Shown here: piece by piece, positions 55,117 through 63,846 of the stretch
Position numbering within the stretch: position 1 is the stretch's first letter
Layout: every line of letters begins with the position of its first letter
Source of the DNA: Minicystis rosea
Lineage (GTDB): Bacteria; Myxococcota_A; Polyangia; Polyangiales; Polyangiaceae
Reading direction: 5' to 3'
NCBI GenBank assembly: GCA_001931535.1
Contig: CP016211.1
Span: 9,780,377 to 9,844,376 of the forward strand
DNA: 64,000 nt
Program-made: the position numbers and the translations under genes
The notes under the pieces: generated by a model
What the model saw: the letters and a program-made list of their open reading frames with translations, nothing else
What the model was told of the DNA's origin: nothing
The model's database searches: none

Positions 55117-55119
55117 TCA
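54917..55119. repeat. 81-bp tandem direct repeat with internal palindrome
   Basis: Unit 1 (54917-54997) and unit 2 (54998-55078) differ at few positions; a degraded third unit (55079-55119) runs into the stop of the next gene. Each unit holds a palindromic core GCAATCGCGTCA…ATCGAT…TGACACGATTGC followed by GGGACGAAGGTGA. Could be protein-binding iterons or hairpins. It is not a CRISPR, as there are no spacers. Confidence 0.75.
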
Positions 55120-55932
55120 GAACTGGGTGAAGTCGATGCAGGTGGAGGAGCCGAAGGCGAAGACGTACGACGCGGAGCAGAGGCCCTTGTCGTTCGAGGC
55201 GCCGAGGCAGAAGCCGCCGATGCAGTCGCTGCTCTCGTCGCACTTCGTGCCGTTCGGGAGCTGCTTCGAGCAGATCGAATCGACGCAGCGGGTGCCGACG
55301 CCGCAGGGCTGGCCGGCGCCGCACATGTCGCCCTCGAGGCCGACCTCGACGCAGTGGAAGCCGGCGTCGCAGTACGTGCCGGTCGGGCACTGCGCCGACG
55401 GGTCCTTGCAGGAGGCGCCGCCGCCGACAGGCTTCGGCACCTGACAGCTACCGTTGCCGCCGACGCGGGTGATGCAGCGCAGGCCGGCGTAGCCGACGTC
55501 GCAGTCGGTGTCCTGCGTGCACTCGGAGCCCTCGGGACGGCCCCGGTTGAAGACCGCGAGGCACGCGTCGTTGAGCGTCGCGTAGGTGGCCGCGTCGATC
55601 GTGGCGCTGTTGAACACCACCTGGTGCTGCGAGATGCAGGCGTCCGCGAACTCGGGGTGATAGGTGAGGTTCCGCGGGTTGCACTTGGAGACCTGCCGGC
55701 GCGCGTTGATGCACGAATCGGTGTCGGTCTGGATGGTGGCGTCGCTCGAACCGAAGCAGGCGGAGACCACCGAGTAGCTGCAGTCGGCGGCCGCGAGCTG
55801 GGAGCAGAAGCCCTCCACCGTCTCCAGGTTCCCGCCGCCGCAGCCGGTGCCGAGAGCGCCGCCCGCGAGGGCCAGCGTCGCGCCCGCGAGGACCAGCCGG
55901 AGGGTCCGGGTGTCGAAGTTGAACAAGCTCAT
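55117..55932 (-). CDS. Cys-rich lipoprotein
   Basis: 271 residues from ATG 55932. Signal MSLFNFDTRTLRLVLAGATLALAGGALGTGC has a lipobox Cys at residue 31. The mature chain has about 22 Cys, in an N-terminal helical part (CSQLAAADCSYSVVSACFGS) and C-terminal dickkopf-like modules (CTQDTDCDVGYAGLRC, CPTGTYCDAGFHC, CDESSDCIGGFC). Such CxxxxxC-GxxC modules are frequent in Polyangiales surface proteins. Function unknown. Its 3' end lies inside the third copy of the 81-bp repeat. Confidence 0.83.
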   Translation of the reverse strand: MSLFNFDTRTLRLVLAGATLALAGGALGTGCGGGNLETVEGFCSQLAAADCSYSVVSACFGSSDATIQTDTDSCINARRQVSKCNPRNLTYHPEFADACISQHQVVFNSATIDAATYATLNDACLAVFNRGRPEGSECTQDTDCDVGYAGLRCITRVGGNGSCQVPKPVGGGASCKDPSAQCPTGTYCDAGFHCVEVGLEGDMCGAGQPCGVGTRCVDSICSKQLPNGTKCDESSDCIGGFCLGASNDKGLCSASYVFAFGSSTCIDFTQF

Positions 55933-56066
55933 CCGCGTCTCTCCTCACCTGTCGGGCCGGCTCGGCCCTGGTTCGTTCGGATACAGATCCGACATTTTCA
56001 TTGTACGACGGCGGCGCCGATTCCTTCCCTCGACTGTGCCGCTCGGGTGTACGAAAGCTCCCAACG

Positions 56067-57584
56067 ATGCGATCCCCGTTCCTCACGCGCCTCGAGGCGC
56101 TGGCGCAGGACCGGCCGGGGAGCCGGACCGTAGTCGAAGACGATCACGGTGCCCGAACATTCTCCGCGCTCTACGAGGGCGCCCTGCGTACGCGAGGGGC
56201 GCTCTGTCCTCGTAACACGTCGCTCGCCGGCAGGCGCGTCGCGATCTTGCTTTCTCCGTGCGCGGCGTGGGTCGAGGCGTTCACGGGTGTGATCCTGGCA
56301 GGCGGCGTCGCGGTGCCCCTCTCGCCGCTCTACCCCGCCGGTGAGCTGGCTTGGTTCGCCGCCGATGCCGACGCGGACACGGTGATCGTCGGTGAGGAAT
56401 ACGACGATCGCGCGGGGCCCATGGTGGAAGGCCGGCGTCTCCTGCGACCGCGCGATCTGCAGCATGCCGAGCCCGCATCGCCGGCTCCGGTCGAGGCCGA
56501 TGACACGGCGCTGCTGCTCTACACGAGCGGGACGACCGGCAAGCCGAAGGGCGCGATGATCACGCACGAGAACGTCTTCGTGCAGGCGTCGCTGCTGCAC
56601 GCGGCTTGGGGGTACTCCGTAGACGACACGCTCTTGCATGCGCTCCCGCTCCATCATCTGCATGGCCTCGGGATCTCGTTGCTCACGTCGCTCCTCGCCG
56701 GGGCGCGGGCGCGCATGCTGCCGAAGTTCGAGGCGCGGCGCGTGTGGGAAGAGCTCGCGCGCGGCGGCGTGAGCGTGTGGATGGCCGTGCCGACGATGTA
56801 CCAGAAGCTCATCGAGGCCTTCGATGCGGCGGACGCGGCCACGCAAGCACGCTGGGCGGCGGGCGCGCGGGCGCTCCGGCTCGCCACGAGCGGGTCGGCG
56901 GCGCTGCCGGTGACGCTGGCGGCGCGGTGGAAAGAGATCGCGGGCGCCGTGCCGCTCGAGCGGTTCGGGATGACCGAGATCGGCGTGGGCATGAGCAACC
57001 CGTTGGTTGTCGATGGCCGGCGGCCCGGATCCGTGGGCCCCGCGCTGCCGACGGTGGAGGCGCGCATCGTCGACGAGGGCGGGCGCGATCTCGACGCGGG
57101 ATCGGGGGAGCTGCTCATTCGCGGGCCGAGCGTGTTCAAAGGCTACTTCCGTCGTGAAGAGGCGACGCGCGGGGCGTTCGCGGAGGGCGGTTGGTTCAAG
57201 ACCGGCGACGTCGCCGAGCGTGCAGCCGACGGATACGTGCGGCTCCTCGGGCGCACGAGCGTCGACATCTTGAAGAGCGGCGGATACAAGCTGTCGGCGC
57301 TGGAGATCGAAGAGGTCCTCCGCGAGAACGAGGCGATCGCCGAGGTGGCGGTCGTGGGCGTGCCCGACGAGACTTGGGGTGACCGCGTGGTTGCCGTGGT
57401 GGTGCCCGCGCCGGGACGCGCGGCGGCATGCGAGCCCGATGCGCTGCGCGCTTGGGCGAAGGAGAAGCTCCCGCCTTACAAGGTGCCGCGCGAGGTCATC
57501 GTGCGGAGCGCGCTGCCACGCAACGCGCTCGGCAAGGTGGTGAAGCCGGAGCTCGTGAAGACGATCGGACGCGAGACGACGTGA
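56067..57584 (+). CDS. Malonyl-CoA synthetase-like acyl-AMP ligase
   Basis: 505 residues from ATG 56067; an upstream ATG at 56001 is out of conserved sequence. ANL-superfamily motifs: A3 YTSGTTGKPKGAMITH, A5 ERFGMTEIG, A7 WFKTGDVAE, A8 KSGGYKLSALEIEEVL and the terminal Lys in GKVVKPEL. The motif ERFGMTEIGVGMSNPL with RPGSVG strongly resembles MatB/ACSF3 malonyl-CoA synthetases, which make malonyl-CoA from malonate, CoA and ATP. Another short acid is possible. Stand-alone; converges with a lipoprotein gene across a hairpin. Confidence 0.85.
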   Translation: MRSPFLTRLEALAQDRPGSRTVVEDDHGARTFSALYEGALRTRGALCPRNTSLAGRRVAILLSPCAAWVEAFTGVILAGGVAVPLSPLYPAGELAWFAADADADTVIVGEEYDDRAGPMVEGRRLLRPRDLQHAEPASPAPVEADDTALLLYTSGTTGKPKGAMITHENVFVQASLLHAAWGYSVDDTLLHALPLHHLHGLGISLLTSLLAGARARMLPKFEARRVWEELARGGVSVWMAVPTMYQKLIEAFDAADAATQARWAAGARALRLATSGSAALPVTLAARWKEIAGAVPLERFGMTEIGVGMSNPLVVDGRRPGSVGPALPTVEARIVDEGGRDLDAGSGELLIRGPSVFKGYFRREEATRGAFAEGGWFKTGDVAERAADGYVRLLGRTSVDILKSGGYKLSALEIEEVLRENEAIAEVAVVGVPDETWGDRVVAVVVPAPGRAAACEPDALRAWAKEKLPPYKVPREVIVRSALPRNALGKVVKPELVKTIGRETT

Positions 57585-57592
57585 GCGCGAGG

Positions 57593-57624
57593 GGATCGGT
57601 GATCGGGTGAGCGATCACCGATCC
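57593..57624. terminator. Bidirectional hairpin between convergent genes
   Basis: GGATCGGTGATC and GATCACCGATCC form a perfect 12-bp stem with an 8-nt loop, in the 53-bp gap between the ligase and the lipoprotein gene, followed by TT. Confidence 0.72.
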
Positions 57625-57637
57625 TTGGAGAGCGCGA

Positions 57638-58591
57638 TCACGGAGGCGTGGCGAACTGGCCGGGGAACGGGTTGGCGTCGCGGCGCTGTTGGACTTCGTC
57701 GGGCGTCCAGGGGACGGGGTTCGTCCCGCGCTCGTTGAAGACGGCCACGCCGATCACGCCGACGTTGCGGGTGTCGCCGTGCTTCTGGCCGGCGTACGAG
57801 CCGCGCACCGATCCGAAGCGGAAGGCGGCGACGGTGTCCATGCTCTGGCGGAAGCCGTCGATCTCGACCTCGCTGCGCGGGTCGACGAGGTAGCCGCGCT
57901 TGTTGAAGGCGGCAGGCTTGCCGTCGAGCACGTCGAGGCCGTCCACGGAGAGGACGACTTCGAGGCGGAAATTCGTGTTGTTCTTGACGACGATGGTGTA
58001 GCGGCGGCCGGACTCGCCGACGACGTAGTCGCGGCCGCCGGAGACGAAGCCGCCGAGGAAGCGGCCGCCTTCGTCACGAAGACCGACCGAGACGAGGCCG
58101 TTGGCGATACGGAAGGCACCCGATGCCGTGCGGCGGAAGCCCGAGCCGCCGGAGACGGCGCGCGCGCCTTCTTCGTCGTTGTAATACAGGGCCGAGGTCA
58201 CGAAGGGCGAGCCGAAGTCGGCGCGCTCGAAGGGCACGGTGGAGATGCGCGAGGTGCGCGTCTCCCCCCATTGGGTGCCGAGGCCGGGGCGATCGGCGGG
58301 GGCCTCGGCCTTCTTGTCCATGTCGAAGCGCTGGCTCGATCGCGAGGACTCCATCGCGCGCGGGGCAGCGCCGGCCGGCTCCATGGGAGGCGGCGGCGGC
58401 GCAGGCGCCCCAGCCTCCGCTGCGGTGTAGCCGGACTGAGGCATGGCCTCGGCGGCGGGGTAGCCGCCCTTGGCAGCGCCCGGCTGCGCAGGGGTCTCAG
58501 CCGGCGGCGCCGCCCCGCCGGCGCAACCGGTGGCCGCGAAAAGCAGCGTCGTGATCGCCAAAGCCCAGCCCATCTTCTGCGTCGTGCGCAT
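57638..58591 (-). CDS. Lipoprotein with Ala/Pro linker and conserved C-terminal domain
   Basis: 317 residues from ATG 58591, with GGGAGG 6 nt upstream. Signal MRTTQKMGWALAITTLLFAATGC has a lipobox Cys at 23. An Ala/Pro/Gly linker (24-90) is followed by a roughly 210-residue beta-rich domain (LGTQWGETRTSRISTVPFERAD … GRDYVVGESGRRYTIVVKNNTNFRLEVVLSVDGLDVLDGK). The domain resembles no family I can name. Located downstream of the kinase pair on the same strand (47 bp), so it could be cotranscribed. Confidence 0.78.
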   Translation of the reverse strand: MRTTQKMGWALAITTLLFAATGCAGGAAPPAETPAQPGAAKGGYPAAEAMPQSGYTAAEAGAPAPPPPPMEPAGAAPRAMESSRSSQRFDMDKKAEAPADRPGLGTQWGETRTSRISTVPFERADFGSPFVTSALYYNDEEGARAVSGGSGFRRTASGAFRIANGLVSVGLRDEGGRFLGGFVSGGRDYVVGESGRRYTIVVKNNTNFRLEVVLSVDGLDVLDGKPAAFNKRGYLVDPRSEVEIDGFRQSMDTVAAFRFGSVRGSYAGQKHGDTRNVGVIGVAVFNERGTNPVPWTPDEVQQRRDANPFPGQFATPP

Positions 58592-58638
58592 ACCGTCCTC
58601 CCGTGATCGGTGAGCATAACGCGACCGCGACGCGGGCC

Positions 58639-59835
58639 TTACAGCTTCGTCGCGGGGACCGTGGGCGAGCCGCGATCGGGCGCGCCCAAGAGGGGTAAGG
58701 TGCGTCCAAAGGCCAAGCCGAGCGCGAAGGACGCGACCGCGAGGGCCGACGCGACCGCAGGAATCCAGCGTTTTTCGGGGCGACGGAGGCGGCGGCGGTG
58801 CGCGCGCGGACGGATAAGAGGCGGCGGGCGCGAGCTCTCGGGGGCGCGCGGCGCGGGCAGGAGAGCGCGGACGGCGGCGGCCATCTCCGCGGCGGTCTGG
58901 AAGCGATCGGCAGGTGACTTCGCCAGCGCGCGGAGGATGAGCGCATCGAGCTCGGGCCCGATGAGCTGCGGCGCGAAGCGCGAGGGCGGGAGCGGCGTGC
59001 GATCGCAGTGCGCGAAGCGGATGGCGCGATCGTCGCGCAGCTCGTCGAAGGGACCGCGCCCCGTGACGAGCTCGTGGAGGGCGAGGCCGATGGCATACAG
59101 ATCCGCGCGAGCATCGACGGTGACGCCCGCGCATTGCTCGGGCGCCATGGTGCGCGGCGTCCCCGGAGAGACACCGGGCTGGGTGAGCCCGAAGCTGCCC
59201 GCGCGCATCACTTTGGCGACGCCGAAGTCGAGGACCTTGAGGGTCCCGTCGTCTTCGAGGAAGAGGTTCTCGAGCTTCACGTCGCGATGCACGAGCCCCG
59301 CGGCGTGCGCCGCCGCGAGGCCGTCGAGCGCCTGCGCGACGAGGGCGAGCGCGGCGTGCGGATGAAAGGTGCCCGAGCATGCGAGCGCGGTGCGTAGATC
59401 GCGGCCGCGCAGGAGCGGCATGGCGAAGTACGGCCGCCCGCCTTCGGCCATGCCGAGATCGAAGACCTCGACGAGGTTCGGGTGACGAAGGCGCGCGAGC
59501 GAGCGCGCTTCGTCGCGCAGGCGCGCGGCGAGGTCCGGCCGATCTTGGTGATCGCGGTGCAGCACCTTGAGGGCTGCGCGCCGGCCGAGCGCCGCGTGCT
59601 CGACCTCGTAGACCTCGCCCATGCCGCCTTGACCGAGGAGCCGCACGACGATGTACGGCGTGCCTTCGAGGCGCGCGCCGGGGCTCAAGAGCTCGAGGGG
59701 CTCGAGGAGCTCGTAGTCGAAGGGAGCAGCGCGCGACGACAGGGGAACCTCGCTCACGTGCGATGCGGGCGCGCCGCAGGGCTCGGTCCGAGAGGCGCGG
59801 GAGGAGAAGGGCGGCGAGAGCTCGAGCGCGATCAT
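58639..59835 (-). CDS. Ser/Thr protein kinase with C-terminal TM helix
   Basis: 398 residues from ATG 59835, whose ATG overlaps the stop of the upstream kinase (ATGA). The Hanks kinase domain (about 60-325) has GQGGMGEVYEVEH, AALKVLHRD, LVHRDVKLENLFL, LDFGVAK, APEQCAG and DLYAIGLALHELV. A basic linker leads to one C-terminal TM (PAVASALAVASFALGLAFG) with a short extracytoplasmic tail of about 20 residues. No sensor domain is visible. Probably pairs functionally with the coupled kinase. Confidence 0.92.
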   Translation of the reverse strand: MIALELSPPFSSRASRTEPCGAPASHVSEVPLSSRAAPFDYELLEPLELLSPGARLEGTPYIVVRLLGQGGMGEVYEVEHAALGRRAALKVLHRDHQDRPDLAARLRDEARSLARLRHPNLVEVFDLGMAEGGRPYFAMPLLRGRDLRTALACSGTFHPHAALALVAQALDGLAAAHAAGLVHRDVKLENLFLEDDGTLKVLDFGVAKVMRAGSFGLTQPGVSPGTPRTMAPEQCAGVTVDARADLYAIGLALHELVTGRGPFDELRDDRAIRFAHCDRTPLPPSRFAPQLIGPELDALILRALAKSPADRFQTAAEMAAAVRALLPAPRAPESSRPPPLIRPRAHRRRLRRPEKRWIPAVASALAVASFALGLAFGRTLPLLGAPDRGSPTVPATKL

Positions 59836-60779
59836 TGGTCGACCTCCATGTCGAGGACGACGTCGATCTCGACATCCTCGCAGCGCGCGATCTCGCGGGC
59901 CGCGACGCGATCCAACACGGCCGCGAAAGCGCGCGCCGAAGGCCAGCGACGCGCCGGGGCCTTGGCGATGGCGCGATCGATGACGTGGGCGAGGTCGCGC
60001 GACACCGGCGCGAAATCGAGGAGCGAGCGCGGCTTCGCTTCGAGGTGGGCGCGCATCAGCTCGAGCGGGGTCTCGACGTCGTAGGGGCTGCGGCCCGCGA
60101 TCATCTCGAAGAGGGTGAGGCCTGCGGCGTAGACGTCGGTGCGTGCGTCGACGCATCCGCCGAGGATCTGCTCGGGCGCGACGTAGCGCGGAGAGCCGAG
60201 CACCTTGGCCTCCGTCGTGGGGCGGCCCGGGCCTTCGAGCAGCTTGGCGATCCCGAAGTCGAGGAGGACGCAACGCGGCACCGGGCCGCCGGGCGCTCGG
60301 TGTGGAAGGAAGAGGTTCGCGGGCTTGACGTCGCGATGCACGATGCCGGCGCGATGGGCGACGTCGAGGCCCTCCAACATCTCGGCGACGAGGGCGCAGG
60401 CCAAGGCGGCGGGGAAGGGGCCGCGACGGTTCAAGCGATCGCGCACCGTCTCGCCATCGACGAGCGGCATCACGAAATAGGGCCGGCCCGTCGAGGTGGT
60501 GCCCACGTCGAGCACGCGCACGAGGCTCGGATGATCGAGGCCCGCGAGCGCATAGCCCTCCTGCTCCATGCGGAAGACGGCGTCGGGCGTGTCGGCGTAG
60601 ATGGATCGCAGCACCTTCACGGCGCAGCGCGCGCCGTCGGGCGCGATGGCTTCGAACACTTCGGATGCGCTGCCCGCGCCGATGCGGCGCACGGCGCGGT
60701 ATCCGGTGCCGGGCAGAGGATCACGAAGGATGCGCGCCGGCGCGCGGCGCGGGTGGGTCTCGACGTCGTGTATGGTCAT
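59832..60779 (-). CDS. Soluble Ser/Thr protein kinase
   Basis: 315 residues. Complete Hanks kinase: RIGAGSASEVFEA, CAVKVLRS, IVHRDVKPANLFL, LDFGIAKL, SPRYVAPEQILG and DVYAAGLTLFEMI. No TM segment and only a short C-terminal extension, so it is cytoplasmic. It is cotranscribed and translationally coupled with the TM kinase, suggesting one kinase activates the other or both serve one pathway. Direct repeats CGTGTAATC in its upstream region may be regulatory. Confidence 0.92.
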   Translation of the reverse strand: MTIHDVETHPRRAPARILRDPLPGTGYRAVRRIGAGSASEVFEAIAPDGARCAVKVLRSIYADTPDAVFRMEQEGYALAGLDHPSLVRVLDVGTTSTGRPYFVMPLVDGETVRDRLNRRGPFPAALACALVAEMLEGLDVAHRAGIVHRDVKPANLFLPHRAPGGPVPRCVLLDFGIAKLLEGPGRPTTEAKVLGSPRYVAPEQILGGCVDARTDVYAAGLTLFEMIAGRSPYDVETPLELMRAHLEAKPRSLLDFAPVSRDLAHVIDRAIAKAPARRWPSARAFAAVLDRVAAREIARCEDVEIDVVLDMEVDQ

Positions 60780-60867
60780 GGCTGGCCTCCCAAGGCGCCG
60801 TGACCCTTCGCCACCGTCGCGCCCATGATGGGGTATCGACGCGAGCAGGTGCGAAGTTGCGTGCCTG

Positions 60868-60889
60868 ACGATTACACGCGATTACACGA
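60868..60889. promoter_or_regulatory. Direct repeat CGATTACACG x2
   Basis: CGATTACACGCGATTACACG, two adjacent 10-bp direct repeats, lies about 90 bp upstream of the soluble kinase start (in minus orientation CGTGTAATC repeats). A possible activator site. Confidence 0.5.
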
Positions 60890-60893
60890 AGCA

Positions 60894-60935
60894 ACTCGGC
60901 CAGCCGCTGAACGTGGGCGCAGCGGCTGACCGAGT
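60894..60935. terminator. 16-bp hairpin downstream of the extensin-like gene
   Basis: ACTCGGCCAGCCGCTG and CAGCGGCTGACCGAGT form a stem with one mismatch and a 10-nt loop, about 115 bp downstream of the minus-strand peptidase gene. Probable terminator, insulating the kinase operon. Confidence 0.68.
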
Positions 60936-61048
60936 GAGCCGGTCCGAAGCGACCTCGAGAGACGAGGCGTGGCTCAGTGGTGGAGGACCATGGCGTGCGG
61001 AGGGTTCGAGGGCTGGGGTCGAGCGGGCATCGCCCGTCGAGACGAGGC

Positions 61049-62275
61049 TCAGTGGTAGAGGAACCACTTCACGCCCGACCTGATCTCCATGTGGAAATGG
61101 TCGGCGTGCGCCGCGTTGTAGTCGGGCGTGAGCACGTAGGTGAACACGCCGAGGTCGGCCGACTCGCACACGAGGGCGCGCAGCTCCTTGGCGTCGGCGT
61201 TGTCGGGCATGGGCGCGCCTTCGCCGCAGGTCTTGGCGCCGATGCGACCGTGGAAGTCACGCGCCACGTTCAACCAATGACCGTCGCGCTTGCGCAGGAG
61301 GCCCACGTCGATCGCGAGCCCGGCCGGATGCCGCGTGCCCGGCGCGGCCCACGTCGTCTGATGGAGGCCCGAGCTCTCCACGTCGCGCTTCGCGACCCTC
61401 TTCACGCCCAGGGTGCCGCCCGCCCGCGCCGGCGCGGCGACCGTCTTCACCGGCGGCGCCGCATGGGCAGGCAACGCGGGCGCCTTCGCAGGCACCGACG
61501 CCGCCTTCGCGGGCACAGCGGGCGGCTTCGCGGGGACCGACGCCGCCTTCGCAGGCACGGCAGGCGCTTTCGCAGGAACCGACGCCGCCTTCGCGGGCGC
61601 AGCGGGCGGCTTCGCGGGCAGGGCGGCCTTCTTCACGGGCTCGGGCTTGCCGTCGTCGTTCTTCTGCTTCGCGGTCAGCGGTGCGTGCGCGGGAGCCTTG
61701 GGGGCGTCGAGCGTGCCTTTGCCGAGCGACGTGTGCGGCTGCACCTTCGTCTTGGTGAAGGGCGCTTCGGGCCGCGGGCGCGCGCCGAGCGGCTTGCCCG
61801 AGGGCGCGTGCGCCTGCTCGTCCGGAGGGCCGTGCGAGGGCGCGGCCACGTTGGGGCGGTACATGGTGAAGTGCACGACCTCGTCGATGTCGTGTCGCTC
61901 CAGCACGGCGCAGAAGTCGTCGAGCGCGAGCGCGAGGCGCGCGTCGAGGATCTCGAAGATGCTCGTGACCCGCTGATCGGGCGGCAACGACGAGTGCACG
62001 TACACGCCGTGGAGGCGCCCCGTGATGCGGATGGGCGCGCGCACGCCGGGCACCGGATCGAGCTTCTGGTAGAGGATGTTGCGGCGATCGAGCTCCGCGA
62101 ACGCGTCGTTGTCGGTCATGTTCGCGTAGCGGTACGCGGGCGACGCTTCGGCGACCGCTGGATCCGGCACGACGAGGTACGGCGAGAACGCCTCCGCCGC
62201 GGAGGGCAGCAGCGCCGCCGAAGCGAGCGCGAGGACAGCCGTCAGGGACCGGGGAGCAAGGCGGGGGACCGGCAC
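61049..62275 (-). CDS. Extensin-like (VanY/D,D-peptidase fold) protein with AP-repeat linker
   Basis: 408 residues from GTG 62275, which gives a clean signal peptide (LTAVLALASAALLPSAAEAF). Residues 25-150 form an N-terminal domain; 150-290 are Ala/Pro/Lys repeats (VPAKAASVPAKAPAVPAK); the C-terminal domain (about 295-408) matches extensin-like_C with zinc-ligand motifs HPAGLAIDVG and AAHADHFHMEI. Such proteins are predicted to hydrolyse peptidoglycan or similar peptides in the periplasm. An open frame to 62506 is antisense to the next gene's upstream region and not used. Active-site identification is by motif only. Confidence 0.83.
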   Translation of the reverse strand: MPVPRLAPRSLTAVLALASAALLPSAAEAFSPYLVVPDPAVAEASPAYRYANMTDNDAFAELDRRNILYQKLDPVPGVRAPIRITGRLHGVYVHSSLPPDQRVTSIFEILDARLALALDDFCAVLERHDIDEVVHFTMYRPNVAAPSHGPPDEQAHAPSGKPLGARPRPEAPFTKTKVQPHTSLGKGTLDAPKAPAHAPLTAKQKNDDGKPEPVKKAALPAKPPAAPAKAASVPAKAPAVPAKAASVPAKPPAVPAKAASVPAKAPALPAHAAPPVKTVAAPARAGGTLGVKRVAKRDVESSGLHQTTWAAPGTRHPAGLAIDVGLLRKRDGHWLNVARDFHGRIGAKTCGEGAPMPDNADAKELRALVCESADLGVFTYVLTPDYNAAHADHFHMEIRSGVKWFLYH

Positions 62276-62400
62276 GCGCCCGACTGTAACGAAAGGGAGA
62301 GATAAGGCCAGAAAGCGGGCTTTCCTGAACAGACGACGAGAGCGCGTCTCCGCTCTTGAGTCGACCCGACTGCGCCGCACGGCTACGCTCCGCCGCCCCC

Positions 62401-63183
62401 GTGAGCACGCCCTCCGACGTCGAGCCGCCCATGAATCCGTACGCGCCTCCTTCGGGTGCACCGGATCCGGAGCCGCGGGCCGCGCTCGAGATCCGCACGA
62501 GCGCACGAGGCCCGCTCATCGCGGCGACGATCACCACGGTGCTGGTGACGGCCGCGTCGTACCTCGCGCCCGAGCGCTACGCGGCGACGTTGGTGGGCGT
62601 GATCTTCCTCGCGGCCACGTGGTGGCTCGTGCTCCGGCACGACGAGACCACCGTGCGCGCGTCCGGCCTCTCGCTCGGCGGATTGCTCGAGCCGACGGCG
62701 CTCGATCCGAAGCGCATCGTACGCGAGGCCGCCGTCGCCGCCGCGTGGGCGCTGCTCCTCGTGGCCATCGTGTTCCCGCCGTTCTGGTTCGGATACCGAT
62801 GGTGGTGGCACACGCGTCACGTCTTCATGATGCGCTGGCCGCCTTCGTTGTTCGACGAGATCGCGGGGCAGCTCGTGGTCATCGCGCTGCCCGAAGAGGC
62901 CTTTTTTCGCGGCTATCTGCAGACCTCGCTGGATCGCGCGTGGCCGCCGCGCTGGCGCATCCTCGGCGCCGATCTCGGCCCCGGCTGGCTCCTCGCGGCC
63001 GCCATCTTCGCGGTCGGGCACGTGCTCACCATCCGGCATCCGGCGCGGCTCGCGGTGTTCTTTCCGGCGCTGATCTTCGGCTGGATGCGGAGCCGGACCG
63101 GCGGCATCGGCGCGTCGGTCCTGTTCCACGCATCGTGCAACGTGTTCTCGGCGACGCTGGGGCGCGGCTACGGGCTCATGTGA
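62401..63183 (+). CDS. CPBP-family glutamic intramembrane protease, candidate myxosortase
   Basis: 260 residues from GTG 62401; ATG 62431 (MNPYAPPSG) is also plausible. Six or so TM helices with CPBP/Abi motifs: EE-x-x-FR in PEEAFFRGYLQ, the HxxTI-type segment in GHVLTIRHP and the terminal HASCN. It cleaves substrates within the membrane. Some CPBP proteases (MrtX, MrtC, MrtP) are proposed to process MYXO-CTERM proteins; the MYXO-CTERM protein at 9.3-11.6 kb could be a substrate. That assignment is inference. No operon partner. Confidence 0.86.
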   Translation: MSTPSDVEPPMNPYAPPSGAPDPEPRAALEIRTSARGPLIAATITTVLVTAASYLAPERYAATLVGVIFLAATWWLVLRHDETTVRASGLSLGGLLEPTALDPKRIVREAAVAAAWALLLVAIVFPPFWFGYRWWWHTRHVFMMRWPPSLFDEIAGQLVVIALPEEAFFRGYLQTSLDRAWPPRWRILGADLGPGWLLAAAIFAVGHVLTIRHPARLAVFFPALIFGWMRSRTGGIGASVLFHASCNVFSATLGRGYGLM

Positions 63184-63705
63184 TCAGGGCGCCGATCCTT
63201 TGAGCCCGAACAGCTCGTTCACGCTCTGATCGGTGCGCTGCGCGCTCTTCACGATGGCCTCGTAGACGTCGTCGCCGGTGAGGCCCTTCTTGCGCTCGCG
63301 CTCGACCAACATCTCGAAGGTGGGGCCATCGGGGTTGCCGTACTTCTCCTGATCGCGCTTCTGGAGCAGCGCGATCTCGGCCGCGTTCTTCATCATGGCG
63401 CGCGTGGTTTGGCGGGCGTCGTGGCGCATTTGGAAGGCGCGGCGAGCGCGCTCTTCGGCGGGGAGATGCTCCTGCTTCCACGCTTCGTTGGCGGGGCCGA
63501 TGGCGGCGACCATGCGCAGGTAGGCCGCGCGGATCTCGGCGTCCTCCCACGAGGTACCGGCGCGCTTCATCTCTTCGGCCTGCGCCACCGACGTGGGCAC
63601 CGGCTTGTTGCTCGGCGCCTCGCCCGCGCCGGTCCCCGCGCGCGCGCAGCCGGCGAGCAGGGCGACGACGAACACGAACCGCACGAAGCCGGCGCGGAGG
63701 CTCAT
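63184..63705 (-). CDS. Hypothetical lipoprotein
   Basis: 173 residues from ATG 63705. Signal MSLRAGFVRFVFVVALLAGC has an ideal lipobox (Cys 20). The mature chain is mostly helical and charged (SWEDAEIRAAYLRMVAAIGPANEAWKQEHL…, key words only), with no Cys. Family unknown. Converges with the CPBP gene with no gap (stop at 63184 versus 63183). Confidence 0.78.
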   Translation of the reverse strand: MSLRAGFVRFVFVVALLAGCARAGTGAGEAPSNKPVPTSVAQAEEMKRAGTSWEDAEIRAAYLRMVAAIGPANEAWKQEHLPAEERARRAFQMRHDARQTTRAMMKNAAEIALLQKRDQEKYGNPDGPTFEMLVERERKKGLTGDDVYEAIVKSAQRTDQSVNELFGLKGSAP

Positions 63706-63846
63706 CACGTCATGGTGCCCGCGCCGCCCGCGTGGCTCAACCATCGCGACGCAGGCATGCGCCAACGCCGTGAAAGGTGACGCGCGTCGCGCCGCGCGCA
63801 GGCGGCCCCTTCCCTCCCCGTCCCATCCGAGCGATGCCGAACGCGC

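Noticed and set aside
54917..55119. CRISPR array
   Set aside because: Units are directly abutting with no spacers and no cas genes nearby.
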